Positions 1 to 5,407 of a stretch of DNA of 5,407 nucleotides are shown piece after piece. The position numbers and the translations under genes were made by a program. The DNA comes from CAIJZX01 sp043766165 (lineage in GTDB: Bacteria; Patescibacteriota; Patescibacteriia; SBBC01; CAIJZX01), in contig JAYUIJ010000019.1 of the NCBI GenBank assembly GCA_043766165.1, positions 1-5,407 of the forward strand, read 5' to 3'. The notes below the pieces were generated by a model. That model was not told the DNA's origin and did no database searches. It worked only from the letters and a program-made list of their open reading frames with translations. Each line of letters starts with the position of its first letter. Position 1 is the stretch's first letter.

Positions 1-580
1 TTAACGCTAAACCTCGTTCACCACGGACGGCGCCAGGGCTTTGTGGCGTATTTTGGACTCGAGCCGCAATAACGGATTGTCGATCGGTCAGCAATAGGAC
101 GGTACTGGTTGATTGATGGACAGCTACGATCTTGCCAATCACGTAACCTTTGTCACTGACGACCATCTGTCCATTGACGATCCGTTGATCGCTACCACGA
201 TTAATGACTACGCTTTGGATACCGGGATCAGGGCTACTGGCAATCACTGCAGCGTAGACCAATTGATGCTTGGTGGTTTGACCAAACGTAGCTAAGGCAT
301 CAAGACTATGGAATGTTTCTAAGGCTTGACTCGTGTCATACAACCGAGCGGTTAAATCTTTGACCTGTTGCTGCAACTGGTTCCGTTGATTGGTAACGGT
401 TTTGAGATTCGGATTGGTATGAAATTGATTACCGATCCATTGTCCTGAAACAATTACTGGCGTACTGAGCGTTAGTACAGTGCGGCTAAAAAAACCTCGA
501 ATGGATGAGATACTTAAGATCAACACCAGAATTACGCTGCTGCTTATCCAGCCCCATGGCAAACGACGTCGAGGAGCCAT
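1..580 (-). CDS. mreC: Rod shape-determining protein MreC, N-terminal part (3' end beyond the window)
   Basis: MreC is a bitopic membrane protein that links cytoplasmic MreB filaments to periplasmic or extracellular peptidoglycan synthases of the elongation machinery. The 193 codons present translate without a stop. Residues 4-6 (RRR) are a positive cytoplasmic cap, followed by one membrane segment at about 11-31. A Gln-rich stretch at about 58-92 (NQRNQLQQQVKDL) fits the dimerising coiled coil. From about residue 107 the first beta-barrel half of the family begins: VYAAVIASSPDPG, then VVINRGSDQRI (124-134), GYVIGKIVAV (145-154) and VLLLTDRQSVIAARV (161-175), all in the typical MreC order. 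Full-length MreC is usually about 270-300 residues, so roughly the last third is missing at the window edge. The ATG at 580 lies one base after the mreB stop codon, with no Shine-Dalgarno sequence, so translation is probably coupled to mreB. Family assignment is firm; the exact start is likely. Confidence 0.93.
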   Translation of the reverse strand, partial: MAPRRRLPWGWISSSVILVLILSISSIRGFFSRTVLTLSTPVIVSGQWIGNQFHTNPNLKTVTNQRNQLQQQVKDLTARLYDTSQALETFHSLDALATFGQTTKHQLVYAAVIASSPDPGIQSVVINRGSDQRIVNGQMVVSDKGYVIGKIVAVHQSTSTVLLLTDRQSVIAARVQNTPQSPGAVRGERGLAL

Positions 581-581
581 G

Positions 582-1637
582 TTAGAGACCGGTACTATGG
601 TCTTCGCTGGACATGACTAAAACATTTTTCATGACATTGAGATCTTCGAGAACAATACCAGTGCCGCGGACGACAGCTGTTAGTGGGTCATCAGTAATAT
701 GAACAGTCATTTGTGTTTCAGCGTGAATGACATTGGTAATGCCCCGGAGCAAGGCGCCACCGCCGGAAACGACAATCCCCCGCTCATAAATATCGGCCAC
801 CAGTTCCGGCGGCGTACTTTCAATGGTAGCTTTAATATTTTCCACGATTTGCCGGATCGTTCGTTGTAACGCGTCGTAGACTTGCTTGCTGGTAATCGTT
901 ACTTCGCGTGGTAAGCCGGTAATCAGATCGCGGCCACGCATTTGGGCTTCTTGCAGATTTCCATCATCCCAAGCATTGCCGATTTTCAATTTCATTTCTT
1001 CGGCCGTTCGTTCGCCAATCAGTAAATTAAACTGCTCACGCGAATATTGAATAATATCCTGATCAAATTTATTTCCGCCGACGCGTAAGGATCGCCACGA
1101 GACCACGCCGCCTAAAGAAATAACGGCGATTTCGGTCGTACCGCCGCCAATGTCCACGATCATGGTGCCAGACGCTTCCTGAATTGGTAAACGAGCGCCG
1201 ATTGCGGCGGCCATCGGTTCTTCAATCAAGTACACTTCGCGGGCGCCAGCGTGTAAAGCTGCGTCTTCAACTGCTTTCCGTTCCACTTCCGTGACGCCCA
1301 GCGGAATGCCAACCACGACGCGTGGGCGTGGGACCAAGCCCATCGACTGTCGATGGACCTGATCAATAAAATACTTCAACATTTTTTCCGTTACTTCGAA
1401 ATCAGAAATAACGCCGTCAACTAACGGACGTGAAGCAACAATATGGTTCGGAGTTTTTCCAACCATGCGCCGCGCCGCTTCACCGACGGCTAAGACTTGG
1501 TTGGTCTTCGTGTTGATGGCGACCACGGAGGGTTCATTAATGACGATGCCTTTATCGCGCACGTACACTAACGTATTGGCGGTACCGAGATCGATACCCA
1601 AATCATGCGAAAAGCGGCCAAAGAAACGATTGAGCAT
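582..1637 (-). CDS. mreB: Rod shape-determining protein MreB (bacterial actin)
   Basis: MreB is the actin-like ATPase that polymerises on the inner face of the cytoplasmic membrane and directs lateral wall synthesis. At 351 residues it is complete and slightly longer than usual (about 330-347). The actin-fold nucleotide motifs are intact: phosphate-1 IDLGTANTLVYV (15-26), the connect region with IEEPMAAAIG (138-147) carrying the conserved acidic residues, phosphate-2 VDIGGGTTEIAV (161-172), and the adenosine motif VVSGGGALLRGI (289-300). The first ten residues (MLNRFFGRFS) form an amphipathic helix like the membrane-binding helix of Gram-negative MreB proteins. The C terminus (about 335-351) extends a little past the usual end and has no recognisable motif. 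The start at 1637 is two bases after the rseP stop and has no Shine-Dalgarno sequence, but it gives the classic MreB N terminus. mreC follows one base downstream, the usual mreB-mreC order; the upstream neighbour rseP is not the common one. A plain MreB, not DnaK or FtsA, from the whole motif set. Confidence 0.98.
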   Translation of the reverse strand: MLNRFFGRFSHDLGIDLGTANTLVYVRDKGIVINEPSVVAINTKTNQVLAVGEAARRMVGKTPNHIVASRPLVDGVISDFEVTEKMLKYFIDQVHRQSMGLVPRPRVVVGIPLGVTEVERKAVEDAALHAGAREVYLIEEPMAAAIGARLPIQEASGTMIVDIGGGTTEIAVISLGGVVSWRSLRVGGNKFDQDIIQYSREQFNLLIGERTAEEMKLKIGNAWDDGNLQEAQMRGRDLITGLPREVTITSKQVYDALQRTIRQIVENIKATIESTPPELVADIYERGIVVSGGGALLRGITNVIHAETQMTVHITDDPLTAVVRGTGIVLEDLNVMKNVLVMSSEDHSTGL

Positions 1638-1639
1638 AC

Positions 1640-2734
1640 TTATTGAAACAATCCCCTGAGTTGCTCAAACAGTTTAAATCGCGAGACATCACGAATACTC
1701 AGCAAAATAATGACCAGTAAGAGAACATAGAAACCGATGGCGTGAATCGTGCCTTCAATTTTTGTATTGATCGGTTTACCACGCAAATGAGCGATCGTAG
1801 CAAAAACTGCTCGTCCCCCATCAAGGGCCGGCAACGGTAAAAAGTTGACGACCGCTAAACTGATCGACAAGACCGCCATGAATTGGAGCGTGGCGATAAA
1901 TCCATATTGAACAACTTGACCGGTCAAAACGGCAATCCCAACCGGTCCGGCCACATCGGAACTGACATGGGCGGTCACGACCAGATCATGGATGAGCGTC
2001 CAGAAACCTTTGAGTGTCTGGATGATAAGTTGACCGGTCATTGACAAGCTATACCACGGAGCGACATACCACGGGTAATGAACGGTCGTGACTGACTGAA
2101 TACCGAAGCCGTACCGTGGATGATCGACGGCAACTTGGGGGGTAATAACAATATCTTTACTGATCTTGTTGTGTAGAACAGAAAGCGTAATTGGCGTGTA
2201 ATTATTGGCTTGGGCTAAATCGATAATTTGTTGGGTACTGGTAAAACTTTGGTTGTTAACACTGACGACAGTATCACCGGTTTGTAATCCGGCCAGAGCC
2301 GCCGCACTACCATCAGTCACGACTGCTTCAACGTGAGCTGGTGTTTGCCTTACAAATCGATTATGTGGAACTGTTGTGCTATCTGTACTGACACCGGCAA
2401 TGATGGTGGTCGTGAGCAAGGCCCAGGCTAACAAGGCGTTCATCAACACGCCGGCAATCATAATGGCGAATTGGCGGGAATATTTTGCCGCTACAAAACT
2501 ATCTGGTCGTTGTTGTTGGTCATCTTGCTCGCCTTGTAAGCGTACAAAGCCGCCAAATGGGATCCAGTTCAGCGAGTAGATAGTCGGTCCGCGTTTCCAG
2601 CCAATCAATCGTGGCGGAAAACCAAAACCGAATTCTTCAACCGCCACGCCTGACCAACGCGCGACCATAAAATGGCCGAGTTCGTGAACGAAGACGAGAA
2701 TACCGAGAATGATGATGAAGATGAGGATGGTCAT
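1640..2734 (-). CDS. rseP: RseP-type site-2 intramembrane zinc metalloprotease with one PDZ domain
   Basis: Site-2 proteases cut membrane-spanning substrates such as anti-sigma factors or signal-peptide remnants inside the bilayer. This protein has 364 residues. The first membrane segment (about 1-24) contains the zinc-binding HELGH (17-21). A second hydrophobic segment (about 90-115) includes MIAGVLMNALLAW. A single PDZ domain occupies about 132-200, with VEAVVTDGSAAALAGLQTGD as its carboxylate-binding and following region. AGPVGIA lies at 262-268, and the third-ligand motif NFLPLPALDGGRAV lies at 297-310, with Asp305 the expected zinc ligand. A last membrane segment is at about 330-347. E. 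coli RseP has about 450 residues and two PDZ domains, so this is the shorter one-PDZ form found in many bacteria. No sigma or anti-sigma gene is nearby, so the substrate is unknown. The start at 2734 lies six bases after the frr stop, without a Shine-Dalgarno sequence, and places the catalytic helix at the N terminus as expected. Confidence 0.97.
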   Translation of the reverse strand: MTILIFIIILGILVFVHELGHFMVARWSGVAVEEFGFGFPPRLIGWKRGPTIYSLNWIPFGGFVRLQGEQDDQQQRPDSFVAAKYSRQFAIMIAGVLMNALLAWALLTTTIIAGVSTDSTTVPHNRFVRQTPAHVEAVVTDGSAAALAGLQTGDTVVSVNNQSFTSTQQIIDLAQANNYTPITLSVLHNKISKDIVITPQVAVDHPRYGFGIQSVTTVHYPWYVAPWYSLSMTGQLIIQTLKGFWTLIHDLVVTAHVSSDVAGPVGIAVLTGQVVQYGFIATLQFMAVLSISLAVVNFLPLPALDGGRAVFATIAHLRGKPINTKIEGTIHAIGFYVLLLVIILLSIRDVSRFKLFEQLRGLFQ

Positions 2735-2740
2735 ACAGAA

Positions 2741-3286
2741 TTAGATAACAGTTAGTTCCTCAGCTTTATGTTTGAGAATGGTTTCTATTTTTGTCAGCGT
2801 CGTATCAACGTCGTTTTGCAAATTTTTTAATTCAAGGGCTAATACATCTTCCGATAGTTTTCCATCTTTTTCGTCTTTCCGTAACTCCTTAATTAATTCC
2901 TCCCGAATACCACGAATCCGAACGCGCGTTACTTCACCATGTTCATTGACCGCTTTCGTTAATTGTAACCGACGCTCTTCGGTCATGGCGGGAAACGGTA
3001 AGCGGATCAGCTTTCCATCAACCACCGGATTAATACCTAATGACGATTGCGATAACGCTTTTTCAATATCTTTAATCACGCTTGGATCCCATGGTTGAAC
3101 CACGAGTAACCGGGGTTCTGGGGCAGAGATAGCGGCGAGTTGCTGCAGCGGTGTTTGGGAACCATAGGCGTCAACCATAATCTGCTCAATCACCGACGGC
3201 GTGGCGCGGCCAGTCCGAATTGTTAGTAGTTCTTGTTGCAGATGGTCAATGGCCTTATCAGCGGCCGTGGAAAAATTCTGTGACAT
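2741..3286 (-). CDS. frr: Ribosome recycling factor (RRF)
   Basis: RRF works with EF-G and IF3 to split the post-termination ribosome and free the mRNA and tRNA. The protein has 181 residues, close to the usual 185. Family landmarks appear in order: LLTIRTGRATPSVIE (20-34), the domain II region with YGSQTPLQQLAAI (41-53), SSLGINP (81-87), IRLPFPAMTEERR (94-106), and the C-terminal helix hairpin with TRVRIRGIREELIKEL (120-135) and DGKLSED (141-147). The two arginines of the R-x-x-R element (125 and 128) match the conserved pair in E. coli RRF. The RDAN that usually follows is replaced here by EELI. The gene starts five bases after the propeller gene's stop with no Shine-Dalgarno sequence (the preceding bases are AT-rich) and ends six bases before rseP. 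Usual neighbours pyrH and tsf are absent from the window. Confidence 0.98.
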   Translation of the reverse strand: MSQNFSTAADKAIDHLQQELLTIRTGRATPSVIEQIMVDAYGSQTPLQQLAAISAPEPRLLVVQPWDPSVIKDIEKALSQSSLGINPVVDGKLIRLPFPAMTEERRLQLTKAVNEHGEVTRVRIRGIREELIKELRKDEKDGKLSEDVLALELKNLQNDVDTTLTKIETILKHKAEELTVI

Positions 3287-3291
3287 AGATA

Positions 3292-4350
3292 TTACTTTTT
3301 GGGTTGTTTATAGGTAGTAAAGTAGAGGCGATCGGTTTGACTCGGATCAAACGTTAGCAAAACTGGCAATCGTCCAGTTGGTAAGGTGGTAACCGACCAT
3401 GATGTGCCGCCGTTGGTGGTGTGGTGCAGGCGTTGGTCGGTTGTAATAAAAATTTCCAAACTGTTATTCGGATTGACGGCAACGTTTTGTAGGGCGACAC
3501 TCCCATTGGTGACTAAGGTTGGGGTAGATGCCCAGTGTCCGCCGCGATCAGTGCTACGTAATAACCCAAAGGCAGTGGCGAGGTACCAACCGTTTCTCTG
3601 AATATCTATTTGACGAATGTCGTTACCGCCGGCAAATGTCGAGAGGGGTGAGGAAATATCCGTCCATGATTGACCATGGCTATCGCCCCGCCAAACCCCC
3701 GTGGTTCTGGTAATGATGTACAACTGCCCGGGCGCATCGGTGGGAATATACAGCCGTCGTGGAATGAACGGTGTTAACGTTTGCATTAAGGTCCAGCGCT
3801 TTCCGTAATCGTCGCTCATTAAAATTTTTCCGCCGTTGGTGGTGGCCCAAATTTCCCGCCCGTCAGTCGGATTAACGGTGACGCAGGTCATGGCGTGCCC
3901 TGGTTGCGATTCGGTATAGACGGCAGTCCAGGTCAGACCGCTATCGACGCTCTTTAAGACGTTTTGGCCAGCGGCGGTGTACATGATTTTTGGGTTCAAC
4001 GGGTCAAAGACTAAGCATTCGTAGCCGCCGCTGCGTAATGACGTGCTTTGCCAATGTTCACCGGCATCGGTTGTAGTCCAGATGCCATTTGCTAACGTTC
4101 CTAAATAGAGTTGCTGGTGATCGTTTGGATTAAAGATAAGCACTCGACCCGTGGCGTCATTGAGCGAGACGGTTGTTTTTTTACTGACCCGAACAAAGTT
4201 TTTTTGTTGCCATGTGACGCCGTGATCGTCGGAACGGAAAACTCCGCCATCTTTTGCGCCAGATGAACCTAAGCTAATTGAACAGCTCTGGCCCATGACG
4301 GTCAGTCCGATAGTGAGTAGCGCTAGTTTAGACCAAGTGGAGGTCGTCAT
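3292..4350 (-). CDS. Ycf48/BNR-type beta-propeller protein, probable lipoprotein
   Basis: From the ATG at 4350 the protein has 352 residues. The N terminus is a signal peptide: a short polar stretch with Lys8, a hydrophobic core LALLTIGLTVMG (9-20), then QSC with Cys23. This is a loose lipobox (Gly and Gln at -3 and -2 instead of the usual Leu/Ala), so lipid attachment at Cys23 is likely but not certain. The mature part holds seven Asp-box motifs (S/T-x-D-x-G-x-x-W type) about 41-53 residues apart, which predicts a seven-bladed beta-propeller. The closest known family is the Ycf48/sialidase-like (BNR) group. In cyanobacteria Ycf48 assists photosystem II assembly, but that role does not carry over to a window with no photosynthesis genes. 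Function here is unknown; a scaffold or binding role at the outer face of the membrane is a guess. A longer TTG start at 4410 would add 20 residues ahead of the signal peptide and is less likely. The first 23 bases overlap the end of holB in another frame. Confidence 0.88.
   Translation of the reverse strand: MTTSTWSKLALLTIGLTVMGQSCSISLGSSGAKDGGVFRSDDHGVTWQQKNFVRVSKKTTVSLNDATGRVLIFNPNDHQQLYLGTLANGIWTTTDAGEHWQSTSLRSGGYECLVFDPLNPKIMYTAAGQNVLKSVDSGLTWTAVYTESQPGHAMTCVTVNPTDGREIWATTNGGKILMSDDYGKRWTLMQTLTPFIPRRLYIPTDAPGQLYIITRTTGVWRGDSHGQSWTDISSPLSTFAGGNDIRQIDIQRNGWYLATAFGLLRSTDRGGHWASTPTLVTNGSVALQNVAVNPNNSLEIFITTDQRLHHTTNGGTSWSVTTLPTGRLPVLLTFDPSQTDRLYFTTYKQPKK
3397..4233 (-). repeat. Seven Asp-box (BNR) protein repeats in the propeller gene
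   Basis: The motifs, numbered from the ATG at 4350, are SDDHGVTW (40-47), TTDAGEHW (93-100), SVDSGLTW (134-141), SDDYGKRW (179-186), GDSHGQSW (222-229), STDRGGHW (266-273) and TTNGGTSW (311-318). Every copy keeps the Gly and the closing Trp. The fifth and seventh copies depart most from the consensus: the fifth starts with Gly instead of Ser/Thr, and the seventh has Asn in place of Asp. Spacing settles at 41-45 residues after a first interval of 53, one motif per blade. DNA-level repetition is slight: a 15-base direct repeat (ccgccgttggtggtg) at 3407-3421 and 3830-3844 comes from two Thr-Thr-Asn-Gly-Gly stretches. The blades are therefore old and diverged rather than a recent tandem expansion. 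Confidence 0.88.
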
Positions 4351-5287
4351 AGAGAATGCGTGGTTGAACGTTAGTGGAGAATTGATGACGATCGAGGTAG
4401 CGGCCGGCAATATCGAGTAAACGATCAGGCGATAGGTGTGAGGCCGGAATATCTGGCCAGAGGCGACGACTTGACATGTTTAAACTTGCTAAGAGCACAT
4501 CGCGAATAACTATTTCTTCATGATCAAGTTGTCCGATGGTAGCTGATTTTTGGGGAGTGTGTTTGGTGGCCGACGGGGCGCGGACGGAACTGCCAAGTTG
4601 ATGGGCGATCGAGAGGGCTTGTTCATGGTCTGTGGTGGCCGCCTCACCTTGTAGCTCATGGAGCCAACCGGGTCGTCCGGCGGCGCGATCAATGGCGGCT
4701 GAATGTCCCGCCAGATGAAAACCTTCAGCTAAGGCAGCTGGGTTTACTAGTGACCACTGAAACATAGTCAGCCGCGAACGCAGGGTTGGCAGCAACGATT
4801 CAGGTTCAGCAGTGGTCGCAAGTATACGGACTTGCGGCGGCAACTCCTCCACAAATTTCAAGAGGGTGTTACTGGCGGCTTCCGTTAATCGATCGGCATC
4901 GATTATAACGCACCAGCGATTACCCTTTCCCCACTTTGCCATGGTATACCCTTGAATCACCTGCCTAACTAGCTCGATGCCTATTGTTTGGCGATCTTCA
5001 GGGTCGATCCACTGAACGTCGGAATGTGTCCCCTCTGCGACCTGTCGACAACTTGGACATCTGCCACAAGCGCGCCGATGCTCATTCGTGCAGAGATCGT
5101 ACTGGACTAACCAACGGGCGCCAGTCGCCTTCCCAATTGATCGTGGACCGGTAAATAAGATGGCCGAAGCAAGGCGCTGAGCAGCCATAGCGGCCAGCAG
5201 ATAGCGGCCAAGTTCAGCTTGCCCGACAATGGGCCAGGTTGGTAATTGAGTAGATTTCGTATTCACAGAGCCGACTGACTGTACCAT
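4328..5287 (-). CDS. holB: DNA polymerase III delta' subunit-like clamp-loader AAA+ protein
   Basis: Delta' is the stator subunit of the clamp loader, which opens and places the sliding clamp on primed DNA. Numbered from the ATG at 5287, the protein has 319 residues. Visible features are a P-loop-like FTGPRSIGKATGA (45-57), a zinc module with Cys66, Cys74, Cys77 and Cys80, a Walker-B-region VIIDADRLTEAASNTLLKF (127-145) followed by VEELPP, a sensor-1 strand RILATTAE (154-161), and LRSRL (169-173) in place of the clamp-loader SRC motif, keeping the arginine. The C-terminal third is poorly conserved, with a Thr/Ser/His-rich linker at about 214-256 before the helical collar domain. The P-loop has Ala54 after the Lys where Thr or Ser is usual, so ATP hydrolysis is doubtful, which suits delta' rather than DnaX. 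An in-frame ATG at 5353 would overlap the upstream gene by 55 bases and add 22 residues with no family likeness; the 5287 start follows GAGAG and begins after that gene's stop. Confidence 0.88.
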   Translation of the reverse strand: MVQSVGSVNTKSTQLPTWPIVGQAELGRYLLAAMAAQRLASAILFTGPRSIGKATGARWLVQYDLCTNEHRRACGRCPSCRQVAEGTHSDVQWIDPEDRQTIGIELVRQVIQGYTMAKWGKGNRWCVIIDADRLTEAASNTLLKFVEELPPQVRILATTAEPESLLPTLRSRLTMFQWSLVNPAALAEGFHLAGHSAAIDRAAGRPGWLHELQGEAATTDHEQALSIAHQLGSSVRAPSATKHTPQKSATIGQLDHEEIVIRDVLLASLNMSSRRLWPDIPASHLSPDRLLDIAGRYLDRHQFSTNVQPRILYDDLHLV

Positions 5288-5295
5288 ATTTACGG

Positions 5296-5300
5296 CTCTC
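5296..5300 (-). promoter_or_regulatory. Weak Shine-Dalgarno-like site for holB
   Basis: The bases GAGAG on the minus strand sit eight bases before the ATG at 5287 and overlap the UGA stop of the upstream gene. This is a partial match to the GGAGG core, but it is the best candidate ribosome site among the starts in the window. It supports 5287 over the upstream ATG at 5353. Its overlap with the stop codon would allow a terminating ribosome to restart on holB. Confidence 0.35.
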
Positions 5301-5407
5301 AAGCAAGTTCGGATAATAACGCCTCTGCTGTCATAGTCGCGGTACGTTCCCATGTAAAACCCGCTACCTGCTGATGACCAAGATTAATTAAGGACTTCCG
5401 CAGCTCG
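5299..5407 (-). CDS. C-terminal end of a probable glycosyltransferase (5' part beyond the window)
   Basis: One frame stays open from the right edge (first full codon at 5406) to a UGA at 5299-5301, giving 35 residues. It contains LRKSLINLGHQQ followed by VAGFTWERTATMTAEALL. The F-(S/T)-W-E-(R/K)-T-A pattern close to the C terminus, followed by a short amphipathic helix, is typical of GT-B-fold glycosyltransferases of the GT4/GT1 type, where this segment packs back against the N-terminal domain. The catalytic part is outside the window, so neither donor nor acceptor can be named. It ends 11 bases before holB, on the same strand and probably in the same transcript. The use of UGA as a stop argues against a genetic code in which UGA is read as an amino acid. 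Confidence 0.68.
   Translation of the reverse strand, partial: ELRKSLINLGHQQVAGFTWERTATMTAEALLSELA

Noticed and set aside
113..295. Plus-strand open frame of 60 codons near the left edge
   Set aside because: It is antisense to the conserved barrel region of mreC, which reads through the whole stretch on the minus strand. It has no ribosome site or family likeness.
1916..2040. Two short palindromes (ttgaccggtcaa at 1916-1927 and tgaccggtca at 2031-2040) that could be operator half-sites
   Set aside because: Both lie inside the rseP coding region and each encodes Thr-Gly-Gln in the same frame, so coding explains them. There is no promoter nearby for them to control.
1465..2579. Plus-strand open frames of 64 and 67 codons opposite mreB and rseP
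   Set aside because: They are antisense shadows of conserved N-terminal regions of MreB and RseP and show no independent coding signal.
2772..3098. Plus-strand open frame of 108 codons
   Set aside because: It lies wholly antisense to frr, whose protein is unmistakable. The product is Ser/Phe/Arg-rich with no recognisable domain, as expected for a shadow frame.
3386..3713. Two overlapping plus-strand open frames of 71 and 61 codons
   Set aside because: Both are antisense to the propeller gene, whose repeated Asp-box motifs show that the minus strand is the coding one.
4510..4692. Minus-strand open frame of 60 codons inside holB
   Set aside because: It is an alternative frame of the variable linker and C-terminal part of holB. 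Its Pro/Ser/Arg-rich product reflects base composition.

Overview
The window is a compact, gene-dense piece of a bacterial chromosome in which every supported gene lies on the minus strand, so transcription runs from high to low coordinates. In that order it holds: the last 35 codons of a probable glycosyltransferase (5299-5407); a DNA polymerase III delta'-type clamp-loader subunit, holB-like (4328-5287); a Ycf48/BNR-type beta-propeller protein, probably a lipoprotein (3292-4350); ribosome recycling factor, frr (2741-3286); a site-2 zinc metalloprotease, rseP (1640-2734); the actin-like shape protein MreB (582-1637); and the N-terminal two thirds of MreC (1-580), which runs off the left edge.

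The genes are packed almost end to end: gaps of 11, 5, 6, 2 and 1 bases, and one overlap of 23 bases (holB into the propeller gene). No intergenic space is large enough for an obvious promoter or terminator, so this looks like the inside of one long transcription unit. Most starts have no recognisable Shine-Dalgarno sequence, which suggests translation is coupled from gene to gene. There are no RNA genes, mobile elements, CRISPR arrays or stretches over 300 bases without a gene.

Organism: UGA is read as stop (end of the glycosyltransferase), base composition is near balanced, and the proteins are ordinary bacterial ones. MreB starts with an amphipathic helix of the Gram-negative type. Several things together recall Candidate Phyla Radiation (Patescibacteria) genomes: the shortened cluster (frr directly followed by rseP, without uppS, cdsA or dxr between them), the small delta' protein with a zinc module, the Ycf48-like lipoprotein embedded among housekeeping genes, and the scarcity of Shine-Dalgarno sites. 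This assignment is inference from gene content and order and was not tested by any search.

The genes fall into three themes: information processing (holB, frr), the envelope and its proteolysis (glycosyltransferase, propeller lipoprotein, rseP), and cell shape (mreB, mreC). I see no defence, mobile or otherwise clearly new system. The propeller lipoprotein is the least understood gene, and the unusual gene order is the most informative feature.
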